Positions 6,803 to 15,742 of a stretch of DNA of 64,000 nt are shown piece by piece (positions within the stretch are counted from its first letter, which is position 1; every line of letters begins with the position of its first letter). Source of the stretch: JALYXV01 sp963791545. GTDB lineage: Bacteria; Actinomycetota; Acidimicrobiia; Acidimicrobiales; Palsa-688. The stretch lies in assembly GCA_963791545.1 (NCBI GenBank), contig CAWBSR010000015.1, forward strand, positions 930,001-994,000. Direction: 5' to 3'. Under the pieces are notes generated by a model that made no database searches, was not told the origin of the DNA, and saw nothing but the letters and a program-made list of their open reading frames with translations. The position numbers and the translations under genes were made by a program.

Positions 6803-8307
6803 CCGGGGCCGCCCCGGGGGGCCAGGCCCGGTCGGCCCCGTTGATCGGGCGCGACGCCGAGCCCACCATTTTCGAGCTGTCGGTCCCCGGGCGCCGGGCC
6901 TGGTCGTTCCCCCGCACCGACCTCCCGGAGTGGCCGGCTGAGGAGCTGGTCCCCGAGGCCTACCTGCGCACCGCTCCGCTGGCGCTGCCCGAGGTTTCGG
7001 AGCGAGACCTGGTGGGCCACATGACCCGCCTGACGCACCGTCAGTACTCGGTCGACCTGGGGGCCTACCCGCTCGGGTCGTGCACCATGAAGTACAACCC
7101 CAAAGCCTGCGATGATGCCGCCGCCCTGCCCGGCCTGGCCGGGATCCATCCGGCCGCCCCGGCCAGCTTGACCCAGGGATGGCTGGAGCTGCTGTGGCAT
7201 CTCGGGGTCGTCCTGTGCGAGATCACCGGGATGAGCGCCGTCACCCTTCAGCCCCCGGCGGGGGCGGCCGGCGAGCTCACCGGGCTCCTGCTGATGCGGG
7301 CCTGGCATGAGGCCCAGGGCCAGCCCCGCTCCAAGGTGCTGATCCCCGACTCCGCCCACGGCACCAACCCGGCCTCGGTCACCCTCGGCGGCTACCAGAC
7401 GGTCACTATCCCCACCGACCACCGGGGGCTGCTGGACATGGCGGCGCTGGCCGACCGGTTGGACGGCCAGGTGGCCGGGATCATGCTCACCAACCCCAAC
7501 ACGCTGGGATTGTTCGAGGAGGACATCGCCGAGATCGCCCGGGCTGTGCACCGGGTGGGAGCCCTGCTGTACTACGACGGGGCCAACCTCAACGCCATCC
7601 TCGGGGTGACGCGGCCCGGCGACATGGGTTTCGACATCGTGCACCTCAACCTCCACAAAACCTTTGCCGTTCCCCATGGCGGCGGCGGCCCCGGGGCGGG
7701 GCCGGTGGCGGTATCGCCCCGATTGGCTGAGTTCCTGCCCGGCCCGCTGCCCATCCGAGCCGACAACGGGAGCTTCGAGTGGACCACGCCGGCCCGATCC
7801 ATCGGACGGGTCCATTCCTGGCACGGCAATGCCCTGGCCCTGGCCCGGGCCTACACCTACATCCTCCTCAACGGGGGCGACGGCCTACGCCGGGTCGCCG
7901 ACGGAGCGGTCCTCAACGCCCGCTGGCTGCGCCGGCAGTTGGAAGGCACCTATGACACCCCCTTTGACCGCCCCAACCTGCACGAGTTCGTCGTTTCCAC
8001 GGCGACGCTCAAGCGTCGGCGAGGTTTGCGGGCCCTGGACGTGGCCAAGCGGCTGTTGGAGGAGGGCTTCCACGCCCCCACCGTCTATTTTCCCCTCATT
8101 GTCGACGAGGCGCTCATGATCGAGCCCACCGAAACCGAGAGCCCCCAGACCCTGGAGGCTTTGGCCGCGGCGCTGTTGCGCATCGCTACCGAGGACGGGG
8201 AGGAAGCCCGCCAGGCGCCCCGGACCACCCCGGTCGGCCGGGTCGACGAGGCCCGGGCGGCTCGGCACCTCATTCCCACCTGGGACGCCCGGGAGCGGCC
8301 CCTATAA
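6799..8307 (+). CDS. gcvPB: Glycine dehydrogenase (decarboxylating) subunit 2
   Basis: This is the beta, PLP-binding half of the split glycine decarboxylase. The ATG at 6799 overlaps the gcvPA stop (ATGA); the product has 502 residues. The PLP lysine is Lys287 in NLHKTFAVPHGGGGPG. Other family landmarks are YPLGSCTMKYNPK, the substrate loop QPPAGAAGELTGLLLMRAWH, PDSAHGTNPASV and the C-terminal FHAPTVYFPLIVDEALMIEPTE. An upstream in-frame extension to 5905 is only the non-coding frame across gcvPA. Its last 6 bp overlap the end of a convergent DUF2752 gene. Confidence 0.95.
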   Translation: MTGAAPGGQARSAPLIGRDAEPTIFELSVPGRRAWSFPRTDLPEWPAEELVPEAYLRTAPLALPEVSERDLVGHMTRLTHRQYSVDLGAYPLGSCTMKYNPKACDDAAALPGLAGIHPAAPASLTQGWLELLWHLGVVLCEITGMSAVTLQPPAGAAGELTGLLLMRAWHEAQGQPRSKVLIPDSAHGTNPASVTLGGYQTVTIPTDHRGLLDMAALADRLDGQVAGIMLTNPNTLGLFEEDIAEIARAVHRVGALLYYDGANLNAILGVTRPGDMGFDIVHLNLHKTFAVPHGGGGPGAGPVAVSPRLAEFLPGPLPIRADNGSFEWTTPARSIGRVHSWHGNALALARAYTYILLNGGDGLRRVADGAVLNARWLRRQLEGTYDTPFDRPNLHEFVVSTATLKRRRGLRALDVAKRLLEEGFHAPTVYFPLIVDEALMIEPTETESPQTLEALAAALLRIATEDGEEARQAPRTTPVGRVDEARAARHLIPTWDARERPL

Positions 8308-8709
8308 GAAGTTGAAGCGGTGCAGCTGGAACGCCCACGACACCGCCACACAGGAAACCACCGCCACCGCGGGGACGCTGATCCGTCGCCACCGGGGCCG
8401 CACCACCATGGCGATGGCGAAAGCCACGATCAGCAAGCCGAAGGGGTTGGCCGCCCAGGCGCCGTGCCCGTCGAGGTGGAGGGCCGCCTTGACACTGGTG
8501 GTGAGCCCGCAGAACGGGCACGGCACACCGGTCACGCTGCGCAGCGGGCACGGCAGACCGGGGTTGCCCGGCAAGTGGGGGAGGATCACGCCCAGCGCCA
8601 GCATCGCCCCGCCCAAGTAGCGCGGCGTCCGCAGGTCCATGTCCAGGCGGGCCGCCATCATCCGGCGGTGAAAGGGCTCTACCGGCCCGAGCGGCGAAGG
8701 AGCGAACAC
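8302..8709 (-). CDS. DUF2752 membrane protein
   Basis: A 135-residue protein with two or three hydrophobic helices (LGGAMLALGVILPHL, LLIVAFAIAMVV, VPAVAVVSCVAVSWAF). The signature of DUF2752 is the short motif PCPFCGLTTS, here following PCPLRSVTGV, which is diagnostic. Its function is unknown; members are scattered in actinobacteria and planctomycetes. It converges on gcvPB with a 6-bp overlap and no space for a terminator. A GTG at 8709 is used as start; an internal ATG pair near residue 17 is an alternative. Confidence 0.8.
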   Translation of the reverse strand: MFAPSPLGPVEPFHRRMMAARLDMDLRTPRYLGGAMLALGVILPHLPGNPGLPCPLRSVTGVPCPFCGLTTSVKAALHLDGHGAWAANPFGLLIVAFAIAMVVRPRWRRISVPAVAVVSCVAVSWAFQLHRFNFL

Positions 8710-8775
8710 CCCGCCAGGGTAGAACCTGCATCCCCTCTTGGGGAGCCTTCTCCGCCCCGAACCGGTCCCCTCCTC

Positions 8776-8901
8776 TCAGGCGGCCGCGACCACCGCGAAT
8801 GCCGTGACCCCGATGATCAGGACCACCGCCGTGCTCGCCAGCGTCCTCCACCCGCGAGACCACCACGAGACGCCTCGTTCCTGGGACGCACTACGAACCA
8901 T
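8776..8901 (-). CDS. Small single-pass membrane protein (41 aa)
   Basis: From an ATG at 8901 the frame encodes a short basic head (MVRSASQERGVSWWSRGW) followed by one hydrophobic helix that runs to the C-terminus (TLASTAVVLIIGVTAFAVVAAA). A longer version from a start at 9012 is possible, but its extra residues look non-coding. No family is recognised. It lies upstream of the DUF2752 gene on the same strand with a 66-bp gap, so they might be co-transcribed. Confidence is limited by its length. Confidence 0.4.
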   Translation of the reverse strand: MVRSASQERGVSWWSRGWRTLASTAVVLIIGVTAFAVVAAA

Positions 8902-9029
8902 GCCCACCAGCGTGCAAGCCCGAGTCCTAAGCCCACGCAAAGGTCGGTCTAATCCTTCACCGCCTTCCGCCCCCGCGGCGCTCACCCTCCAACCCGGCCG
9001 GCGGCTCGGCAACCATTATCATTCCCGGC

Positions 9030-10049
9030 GTGATCGCCGCGCCGGCCGTGTCGTCCTGCGGCGGCGAGGCCGACCGCTTCGACTTGCGCCACGTCACGAT
9101 CAACGGCCAGGGGGTCGCCTACCGCCTGGCGGGCGAGGGGCCTGCGATAGTGCTCATCCATGGCCTGGCCAGCAGTTCCGCGGCCTGGCGGCGGGTGGGG
9201 GGGCGCCTCGCCAAGGACCACACCGTGTTGGCGGTTGATCTCCTCGGTCATGGCCAGTCGTCCAAACCGAGAGGCGACTACTCCCTGGGGGCACACGCCA
9301 GCGGTATCCGCGATGTGATGGTGGCGCTGGGCATGGAACGGGCCACATTGGTCGGGCACTCCTTTGGCGGCGGCATCGCCATGCAACTGGCCTACCAGTT
9401 CCCCGAGCGGTGCCAGCGGCTGGTGCTCGTCGCCAGCGGAGGCCTGGGCAAAGAAGTCACACCCCTGCTGCGGGCGGTCGCCCTGCCCGGCGCCGAGTTC
9501 GTCATGCCTCTGGTCCTCAGCGCCCGGATCCACGGAGCCCTCCTGGCGGTGGGGGCCCGGCTGCGGCGCCTCGGTCTCCGGCTGGACGAGTCCAAGGCGG
9601 AGATCTGGAACAACTACACCGCCTTGACCTCGCCGGAAGGGCGCCTGGCTTTCGTCAGCACGGTACGGGAGGTGATCGACCTGGCGGGCCAGCGGGTCAG
9701 CGCCCACGACAAGCTGTACCTGGCGGCCGCCATTCCCACCCTGATCGTCTGGGGCGATCGCGACACCATCATCCCGGTATCCCACGGCCACGCCGCCCAG
9801 GCCGCCATCCCCGGGAGCCGCCTGGAGATCCTCGAGGGTTCCGGCCACTTCCTGCCGGTCCAAGACGCCGAGCGGTTGGCCGCCCTGGTGGCCGACTTCA
9901 TGGCCACCACCGAGGCCGCGGAGGCCAACCCGCTGGCCTTCCAGGCCGCCATCCGGCAGGCGTCGGCCCGACTCCCGGCGCCCGACGTGGTGGCGGCCGA
10001 CGAAGTGGGGCCGCCCGCAGATGCGGGCTCCTCGCCTCAGCCTCGGTGA
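9030..10049 (+). CDS. Alpha/beta fold hydrolase coupled to kynureninase
   Basis: The 339-residue protein is a classical alpha/beta hydrolase: oxyanion segment VLIHGLASSSAAW, nucleophile Ser111 in GHSFGG, acid Asp243 or Asp245 in WGDRD and catalytic His273 in GSGHFLP. A cap domain lies at about residues 140-225. A low-complexity tail of about 40 residues follows the catalytic domain. The substrate cannot be inferred from sequence. Its stop codon overlaps the GTG start of kynureninase by 4 bp, so a role in tryptophan/kynurenine breakdown, for example hydrolysis of N-formylkynurenine, is a reasonable but untested idea. Confidence 0.85.
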   Translation: MIAAPAVSSCGGEADRFDLRHVTINGQGVAYRLAGEGPAIVLIHGLASSSAAWRRVGGRLAKDHTVLAVDLLGHGQSSKPRGDYSLGAHASGIRDVMVALGMERATLVGHSFGGGIAMQLAYQFPERCQRLVLVASGGLGKEVTPLLRAVALPGAEFVMPLVLSARIHGALLAVGARLRRLGLRLDESKAEIWNNYTALTSPEGRLAFVSTVREVIDLAGQRVSAHDKLYLAAAIPTLIVWGDRDTIIPVSHGHAAQAAIPGSRLEILEGSGHFLPVQDAERLAALVADFMATTEAAEANPLAFQAAIRQASARLPAPDVVAADEVGPPADAGSSPQPR

Positions 10050-11251
10050 CCGAGCAACATCGCGCAGTTGCCGAGGCCGCCGACCGGGCCGATCCCCTGG
10101 CGGCGTTCCGGGCCCGCTTCGTGGTCGCCGATCCCGACCTCGTCTACCTGTGCGGCAACTCGCTGGGCCGCCAACCGAGGGCCGGCGCCGAACGTACTGC
10201 GGCCGCGGTCGAGGATTGGGGCAAGCACCTGGTCGGAGGCTGGCACGACGAGCTCGACTGGCTGGACCTGCCCCGCCGGATCGGGGACCTCATGGCGGGG
10301 CCGCTGCTCGGCGCCCGCCCGGGCGAGGTGGTCGTATGCGACTCCACGTCGGTCAATCTCTACAAACTGGCTGTCGCGGCCCGCGCCGCGGTGCCGGGAC
10401 GCCACGTGATGGTCACCGGCGCCGGCGACTTTCCAACCGACCGCTACATCCTCGAGGGACTGGGGCATCGCCGTCTGATCATTGCCGACCCGGTCGAGGG
10501 GCCATCGGTCGAGGCGGTGGCATCCGCCCTCGACGACGAGGTTGGGGTGGTCTGCCTCTCGCACATCGACTACCGCTCGGCGGCGGTGGCCGACATGTCG
10601 GCCATCACCGCAGCCGTCCACGAGGCCGGCGCCCTGATGCTGTGGGACCTCAGCCACTCCGTCGGCTGTTATCCGGTGAACCTGGGCGAGACCGGCGCCG
10701 ACCTGGCGGTGGGGTGCACCTACAAGTACGTCGGTGCCGGGCCGGGGGCCCCGGCGTTGTTGTACGTGCGGGCGGAACTGCAGGGCCGGCTCCGCCAGCC
10801 CATCTGGGGTTGGTTCGGGCAGCGGGAGCAGTTTGCGATGGGCGACAACTACCGGCCCTGGGCCGACATCCGGCAGTTCCTGGTCGGTACCCCACCGGTG
10901 ATCGGTCTGGCCGGGGTCCAAGGGGGAATCGAGGTCATCGCCGAGGCGGGCCTGGCGGCCATACGGGCCAAGGCGCTGGCCCTGGGCCAGCTGGCCATGG
11001 AACTGCACCAGGCGTGGCTGGCGCCGAATGGTTTCGCGCTCGGCTCACCTCGCGACCCGCGCCGGCGCGGCTCCCACCTGGCCCTGGTCCACGCCGATGC
11101 CCAACGCATTCACCGCCAGTTGCTGGAGAAGGCCCGGATCGTCACCGATTTTCGCTTTCCCGACGTCATCCGCCTCGGCATGGCGCCGTTGACGACCCGA
11201 TTCGTCGATGTCTGGGAAGCCTGTAACCAGCTGCGTTTGCTAAGCTACTGA
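10046..11251 (+). CDS. kynU: Kynureninase
   Basis: Kynureninase is a PLP enzyme that cleaves kynurenine (or 3-hydroxykynurenine) to anthranilate (or 3-hydroxyanthranilate) and alanine. The 401-residue product matches the family: YLCGNSLGRQPR near the N-terminus, CDSTSVNLYK, DLSHSVG, and the PLP-lysine region GCTYKYVGAGPGAPALLYV with Lys227. The C-terminal GSHLALVHADA and PDVIRLGMAPLTTRFVDVWE are also typical. The GTG at 10046 overlaps the stop of the hydrolase (GTGA), indicating translational coupling. No other kynurenine-pathway gene is in the window. Confidence 0.93.
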   Translation: MTEQHRAVAEAADRADPLAAFRARFVVADPDLVYLCGNSLGRQPRAGAERTAAAVEDWGKHLVGGWHDELDWLDLPRRIGDLMAGPLLGARPGEVVVCDSTSVNLYKLAVAARAAVPGRHVMVTGAGDFPTDRYILEGLGHRRLIIADPVEGPSVEAVASALDDEVGVVCLSHIDYRSAAVADMSAITAAVHEAGALMLWDLSHSVGCYPVNLGETGADLAVGCTYKYVGAGPGAPALLYVRAELQGRLRQPIWGWFGQREQFAMGDNYRPWADIRQFLVGTPPVIGLAGVQGGIEVIAEAGLAAIRAKALALGQLAMELHQAWLAPNGFALGSPRDPRRRGSHLALVHADAQRIHRQLLEKARIVTDFRFPDVIRLGMAPLTTRFVDVWEACNQLRLLSY

Positions 11252-11262
11252 TCAGTAACTTA
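11241..11262. promoter_or_regulatory. Palindromic operator candidate upstream of thiolase
   Basis: A 22-bp inverted repeat with a perfect 12-bp core TACTGATCAGTA (11246-11257); 10 of its 11 base pairs are matched, the single mismatch being at 11245/11258. It overlaps the last codons of kynU and ends 17 bp before the thiolase ATG, where a TetR-type regulator could block transcription or elongation. The identity of any binder is unknown. Confidence 0.5.
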
Positions 11263-11279
11263 CTTCCAGGGGGTTCGCC

Positions 11280-12500
11280 ATGCCCGAAGCAGTGATCGTC
11301 TCGGCCGTGCGGTCGCCGATCGGCCGTGCCTTCAAGGGCTCGCTGGTCGATGTGCGGCCCGATGACCTGGCCGCCCAGATCATCCGGGCCGCCCTGGCCC
11401 GGGTGCCGGAGTTGGACCCCGGCGATATCGACGACCTGATCCTGGGCTGCGGGCTGCCGGGCGGGGAGCAGGGCTACAACCTGGGCCGGGTGGTGGCGGT
11501 GCTGCTGGGACTCGACCAACTGCCGGCCACGACCGTGACCCGCTACTGCGCCTCCAGTGTCCAGTCCACCCGCATGGCCTTCCACGCCATTAAGGCGGGG
11601 GAGGGGGATGTGTTCATCTCGGCGGGCGTGGAGACCGTCAGCCGGTTCATCAAAGGTTCCTCCGATGGGCTGCCCGACACCCAGAACCCGTTGTTCGCCC
11701 CGGCCGTGGCCCGCACCGAGGAGCAGGCCCTAGGTGGCGGAGGGACCTGGGACGACCCCCGGGCCAGCCGTCAGATCCCCGATGTGTACATCGCGATGGG
11801 CCAGACGGCCGAGAACGTGGCCCAGATCCGGGGCGTGACCCGCCAGGCCCAGGACGAGTTCGGGGTCCGGAGCCAGAACCGGGCCGAGGCGGCCCTCGAC
11901 AACGGCTTCTGGGACCACGACATCACCCCGGTGACGCTGCCCAACGGGGCGACCGTCGCCGCCGACGACGGGCCCCGCCGGGGGACGACCCTCGAGCGGA
12001 TCTCGCAGCTGAAGCCCGTCTTTCGGCCCGACGGCACCGTCACCGCGGGCAACTGCTGCCCCCTCAACGACGGCGCCGCGGCGCTCATCGTCATGAGCGA
12101 CACCAAGGCGGCTCAGCTGGGCGTGACCCCGCTGGCCCGTGTCGTGGCGACCGGCGTCAGCGGCCTGTCGCCCGAGATCATGGGGCTGGGTCCGGTTGAG
12201 GCGTCCCGCCAGGCCCTGGCCCGGGCCGGCATGACCATCGCCGACATCGACCTGGTTGAGATCAACGAGGCATTCGCGGCTCAGGTGCTGCCGTCGGCCG
12301 AGGATCTCGGCGTCCCCATGGACAAGCTGAACGTGAACGGCGGCGCCATCGCAGTCGGACACCCCTTCGGTATGACCGGGGCCCGTCTTGCCACCACCCT
12401 CATCAACTCGCTGGCATTCCACGACCAGCAGATCGGGCTGGAGACGATGTGCGTAGGCGGCGGCCAGGGCATGGCGATGATCCTCGAGCGCCTTTCGTGA
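11280..12500 (+). CDS. Acetyl-CoA C-acyltransferase (thiolase)
   Basis: Degradative thiolases cleave 3-ketoacyl-CoA at the end of beta-oxidation; the biosynthetic members run the reverse reaction. The 406-residue product has the nucleophile Cys90 in TRYCASSVQ, the NEAFAAQ motif, His361 in GGAIAVGHPFGMTGAR, and the second catalytic Cys391 in CVGGGQGMA. Its length and the long loop around residues 120-170 fit FadA-type actinobacterial enzymes. ATG start at 11280 with AGGGGG upstream. A palindrome (11241-11262) between kynU and this gene suggests separate repressor control. Confidence 0.93.
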   Translation: MPEAVIVSAVRSPIGRAFKGSLVDVRPDDLAAQIIRAALARVPELDPGDIDDLILGCGLPGGEQGYNLGRVVAVLLGLDQLPATTVTRYCASSVQSTRMAFHAIKAGEGDVFISAGVETVSRFIKGSSDGLPDTQNPLFAPAVARTEEQALGGGGTWDDPRASRQIPDVYIAMGQTAENVAQIRGVTRQAQDEFGVRSQNRAEAALDNGFWDHDITPVTLPNGATVAADDGPRRGTTLERISQLKPVFRPDGTVTAGNCCPLNDGAAALIVMSDTKAAQLGVTPLARVVATGVSGLSPEIMGLGPVEASRQALARAGMTIADIDLVEINEAFAAQVLPSAEDLGVPMDKLNVNGGAIAVGHPFGMTGARLATTLINSLAFHDQQIGLETMCVGGGQGMAMILERLS

Positions 12501-12543
12501 CGAGGGTGGGCTGAGGCCCCGTTCCCCAAAGGCGGCACGGGTC

Positions 12544-14367
12544 CTAGGAGACGTTGAAGGCGGTGTCGTCGATCACGAAGTTGGTGGTGGCGCTGCCGCC
12601 GGTGTCGACTCCGGTGAACTTCACCGTGATCGTCTTGCCCGCGTACGCGGCCAGGTCGAACGACGCCTGAGCGAACCCGTTGGCCGCGTTGAGGTTGGTA
12701 TAGCTGGCCAGGGTCTGGACGACCGCGCCCGAGGAGTTGAGCACGGCCACGGTCAGGGTGTCGTTGACCCGGCCGGTGCGCCGGGTGGTGTCGATGTGGC
12801 GCCAGAAGGAGAAGTTGTAGGCGGCGCAGCCACTCGGCACCGCGATCGTTTGCGCCAAGGTGTCGGTACGGGCGGTCCGGTAGCCGTTCAACCGGGCCAT
12901 CCACGAACCGCTGTGGGCCGCTTCTGAGCCGGCTTTGGAGATCACGCCGGTCGTGGCCGCCCACGGGGCGGCGCTGCCGGTCTCGAAGCCCGGGTTGCCG
13001 AGCAGTTGCCGGGCGGTGCAGCTGGCCACCTGCTTGATCGTCCACGAGAAGGACGCGCTGCCGCCGGCGCCGGTTGTATCAGTGGCCGTCACCGTGACCG
13101 AGGAGGTGCCGGCCGTCGTCGGGGTTCCCGAGATGAGGCCGCTACCAGCGGCGATCGACAGCCCCGAGGGTAGGCCGGTGGCGGCAAAGGTGAGAGAGGA
13201 CCCCCCGGAATCCGAGGCGGAGACCGCCAGGCTCACCGGGCTGCCCGCGGTAGCGGCCTGATTGCCGGGGTTGGTGACCGACACCGTGTTGGCACCGTTG
13301 CCGACGACGCCGTGGGAGAGCTCGCAGCCACCGCTGCCATTGCCGAAGTCGTTGGCCCAGGTCGACTGCATCGCGAACGAGCCGGTGGTGAGGCTGATGT
13401 TCTGCGATGCCCCCTGGCCGGAGCGGATCCAGGAGCACTTGTCACCGTTCTCATTACCGGCGCTGTCGGTCCAGCCGCCGGCCGGGAACTGGTCGCTGAT
13501 GGTCTCCGCGTACTCGTGGCCGCCGACGATGCTGACGCCGTCGAGGGTTCCCGGGGCGGCGCTGTTCACGAAGTTCATCCCGCAACTGCTCCCGGCGTCG
13601 CTGACGTAGGGCATGTTGGTGAAGGCCACCGCGGGGCCGCCGACCGCCCCGCCCGGGAGGGTGGGGTCGGCCGTGAAGTCATGCCAGGCGCAAAAATTGG
13701 CTCCGGCGTTGAAACCGTCGGGGTGGGTCCCGGTCGGCGAGACGATGAAGTACTGGTTGTTGCGGTTGGCGGCGGTGGTCGTATTCCCGAAATGGTTGGC
13801 GGCGTTGACGGCTTCGCCGGCCAGGTCGGTCGCGGTGGGGGAGCCGGCTGCGGCGACCGAGGTGTCCACCCACACCCCGGCCAGGGCGCCCCCGGTCGGG
13901 TAGCCGACATGGGCGGCGCTGGAGGGGCAGGTCTGGGCACCTGTGGCCACGCCCTCGCAGTATTGGGTCATCACGCCGCTCCAGGTTTCGGAGCCGGCGC
14001 CCAGGCCCCTCAGCAACGCCTGCAGGTAGGGCGCCATTCCCTTGGGGTCGCCCGACAGGGCGACATTGCCCTGGGCGTCGATTGACTGCGAGCCCCACTG
14101 GGAGCCGTAGAACACGGCGTACACCCGGGGCGGCCCGGTGGTGACGCCGACGCCACTGTTGCCGCCGGCGTAGGTCAAGTTGTTGGCCGAGGCCAGCCGC
14201 TTGGCCGCGGCCGGGCTGCCGACGGTGGGCACGGTCCCGTGCCGGTAACCGGCCCCTTGAGCGGCGGGAGCGGGGTCCGCCTGGGCGGGGCCGGCCGACA
14301 GCGGCACGCCTAGCGCGACCAGCATGACCGCCGACACCATCGCCGCCCTGCGCTTGCCCTTCAGCAT
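12544..14367 (-). CDS. Secreted HEYAE-motif protein with putative Ig and C-terminal beta domains
   Basis: 607 residues, beginning with a Sec signal peptide (basic MLKGKRRAAM, hydrophobic core VSAVMLVALGV, cleavage near AQA-DP). The first large domain (about 60-355) contains His284-Glu285-x-Ala-Glu288 in GGHEYAETISDQ and several Cys residues, a pattern seen in secreted putative proteases of actinobacteria; catalytic activity is inferred only. Residues about 360-445 form a putative Ig domain (FAATGLPSGLSIAAGSGLISGTPTTAG). The C-terminus (about 450-607) starts NPGFETGSAAPW and resembles carbohydrate-binding or proprotein-convertase-type beta sandwiches. The gene is convergent with the thiolase; upstream lies a poorly coding stretch. 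Confidence 0.82.
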   Translation of the reverse strand: MLKGKRRAAMVSAVMLVALGVPLSAGPAQADPAPAAQGAGYRHGTVPTVGSPAAAKRLASANNLTYAGGNSGVGVTTGPPRVYAVFYGSQWGSQSIDAQGNVALSGDPKGMAPYLQALLRGLGAGSETWSGVMTQYCEGVATGAQTCPSSAAHVGYPTGGALAGVWVDTSVAAAGSPTATDLAGEAVNAANHFGNTTTAANRNNQYFIVSPTGTHPDGFNAGANFCAWHDFTADPTLPGGAVGGPAVAFTNMPYVSDAGSSCGMNFVNSAAPGTLDGVSIVGGHEYAETISDQFPAGGWTDSAGNENGDKCSWIRSGQGASQNISLTTGSFAMQSTWANDFGNGSGGCELSHGVVGNGANTVSVTNPGNQAATAGSPVSLAVSASDSGGSSLTFAATGLPSGLSIAAGSGLISGTPTTAGTSSVTVTATDTTGAGGSASFSWTIKQVASCTARQLLGNPGFETGSAAPWAATTGVISKAGSEAAHSGSWMARLNGYRTARTDTLAQTIAVPSGCAAYNFSFWRHIDTTRRTGRVNDTLTVAVLNSSGAVVQTLASYTNLNAANGFAQASFDLAAYAGKTITVKFTGVDTGGSATTNFVIDDTAFNVS

Positions 14368-14462
14368 GACCCGCCCCTCTCAGTCCGAACCCGATCCCGC
14401 CCAAGCGGCGCGGCGGAACCACGCGGCCATGAGTGACATTGTCGGCTCTGCCCGACGCCAAC

Positions 14463-15041
14463 TTAACCGGCGGCGCCAACTTCTGGCTCAGCGCGCCCCC
14501 GCCGAGGCCGCGACCAGGACATGGGCGTCCCCGCACCCGCCGTGTTCGACTCCGGCGTGGCCCCGCGCATCATGGCCAGCGCACCCAGCGTTACCCCGAG
14601 CCCCAACCCCAGGCACAGCGCCACACACAACCGGTCCAGGGCGAGCGGTCCTGCGAAGGGCGCCTGGGAGCGGCTCAGGACGGTGAAATCGAGGCCGCCG
14701 GTAAAGACCAGGGCCGACGCCGCGGCCAGTAACCGCCGCGGGCCGGCCGCGGTCGCGACCCTGCCACCGCAGGCGGACCGCGACCACCCCGAAAATCCAG
14801 CCGGGGCCTGGTAGGAGCTGCCTTCGAGCAACTGAGCCGTCGGGAACACCCAGTCGCCGGCCCAGAACCAGGCCACCACCGCCGCCTGCCCGAAGTCGAC
14901 GGCCACCAGCACTCCGGTGGCGACGGCGAGGAGCCGCCGTGATCAGGTGCGCAACACCATCACCGCGGCGCCCGCCAAGGCGACGGCCAACACCAGCCAC
15001 GGAATGGCGCTGGGTGCCGGGTACCCAGGTGTAGTCGCCGG
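14463..15041 (-). pseudogene. Membrane protein-like frame interrupted by TGA
   Basis: On the minus strand one frame reads hydrophobic on both sides of a TGA (forward 14943-14945): upstream SAIPWLVLAVALAGAAVMVLRT, downstream RRLLAVATGVLVAVDFGQAA and later LDRLCVALCLGLGLGVTLGAL. There is no convincing start codon in the upstream part. This looks like a decayed integral membrane protein or two short fragments, not an intact gene. A Cys is not expected at the TGA and no suitable hairpin follows, so selenocysteine is unlikely. The flanking 14368-14462 and 15042-15147 hold nothing I can support. Confidence 0.35.
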
Positions 15042-15147
15042 TCACCGTGATCGGGGTGCTTCCCTAACAGGGCGACGAACGATGCCGCCGGGGCGGCGCA
15101 GAACGCCAAGAAGCGGCAGTTCATGGCATCCGGATGAGGGTGTTGGT

Positions 15148-15183
15148 GGTCCCGCGCCGCCTGTCGGGGCGGGCGGCGGGACC
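15148..15183 (-). terminator. Hairpin just after the DUF4383 gene
   Basis: Arms GGTCCCG (15148-15154) and CGGGACC (15177-15183) pair perfectly; inside, CCGCC and GGCGG add five more pairs around a two-base bulge. It begins 4 bp beyond the stop of the minus-strand DUF4383 gene. There is no T-run, so it would be an intrinsic terminator of the U-poor kind common in actinobacteria. Confidence 0.5.
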
Positions 15184-15187
15184 CGGA

Positions 15188-15625
15188 TCAGGCCCGCTGC
15201 AGCTCGTCGCGTGCGGCGAGCGGGATCGCCACCACGAGGGCCGTGGCGGCGGTCGCAAGGTGCAGCAGGTGATCGGCCAGGTTGAGACCCAGGAGGTTGG
15301 CGCTGGTACCGACGATGAATGGTCCTGCCAACGCCAGCAGCAGGTAGACCACGCCGACCAGGAGGTTGACGGATCGGGAGATCCCCGGACCGGCAAAGGC
15401 GGCGAGCATGAACAGGGCGCCCACGGCCAGGTGGACGATGTTGTGTAGCGGATTCACGCTGAACCAGTGCAGTTCCCGCCCCCCCACTGTCGCCGTCAGC
15501 CCGATCCCCTTGGTGGCGGCGTAACCCGCGGCTCCCACGGCCAGGTACACGACCCCGAAGATGTAGCCGAACATCTGGTTGTACGTCAGTGGGAGATGCT
15601 TGTTGGTGGCGATCGTTTCGGTCAC
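15188..15625 (-). CDS. DUF4383 four-helix membrane protein
   Basis: The 145-residue product has four predicted transmembrane helices (IFGVVYLAVGAAGYAA, IVHLAVGALFMLAAFAG, LLVGVVYLLLALAGPFIV, LLHLATAATALVVAIPLA) and the DUF4383 signatures FSVNPLHNIVH and NLADHLLHL. The function of the family is unknown. The GTG at 15625 is chosen because GGAGG lies 5 bp upstream; an earlier in-frame GTG at 15637 lacks this. It is divergent from the MFS gene across about 120 bp. Confidence 0.85.
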   Translation of the reverse strand: MTETIATNKHLPLTYNQMFGYIFGVVYLAVGAAGYAATKGIGLTATVGGRELHWFSVNPLHNIVHLAVGALFMLAAFAGPGISRSVNLLVGVVYLLLALAGPFIVGTSANLLGLNLADHLLHLATAATALVVAIPLAARDELQRA

Positions 15626-15742
15626 TACTGCCTCCACGGGTTACGTCACGACAGGAACGACCGCTCTACGGAGCCGCGCCGCGAGGCGGATGATCCCTTA
15701 TCGACCGGTTCCTGAAGCGCTTCGCCTGGCTACCATCGCCGG

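Noticed and set aside
5905..8307. A very long open frame (800 codons) covering gcvPA and gcvPB.
   Set aside because: Its first 298 codons are the non-coding frame across gcvPA; only the part from 6799 encodes GcvPB.
14943..14945. In-frame TGA in a membrane-protein-like frame considered as a third selenocysteine codon.
   Set aside because: No start codon upstream, no Cys expected, and the nearest hairpin loop is too close to the TGA and lacks a G-U loop.
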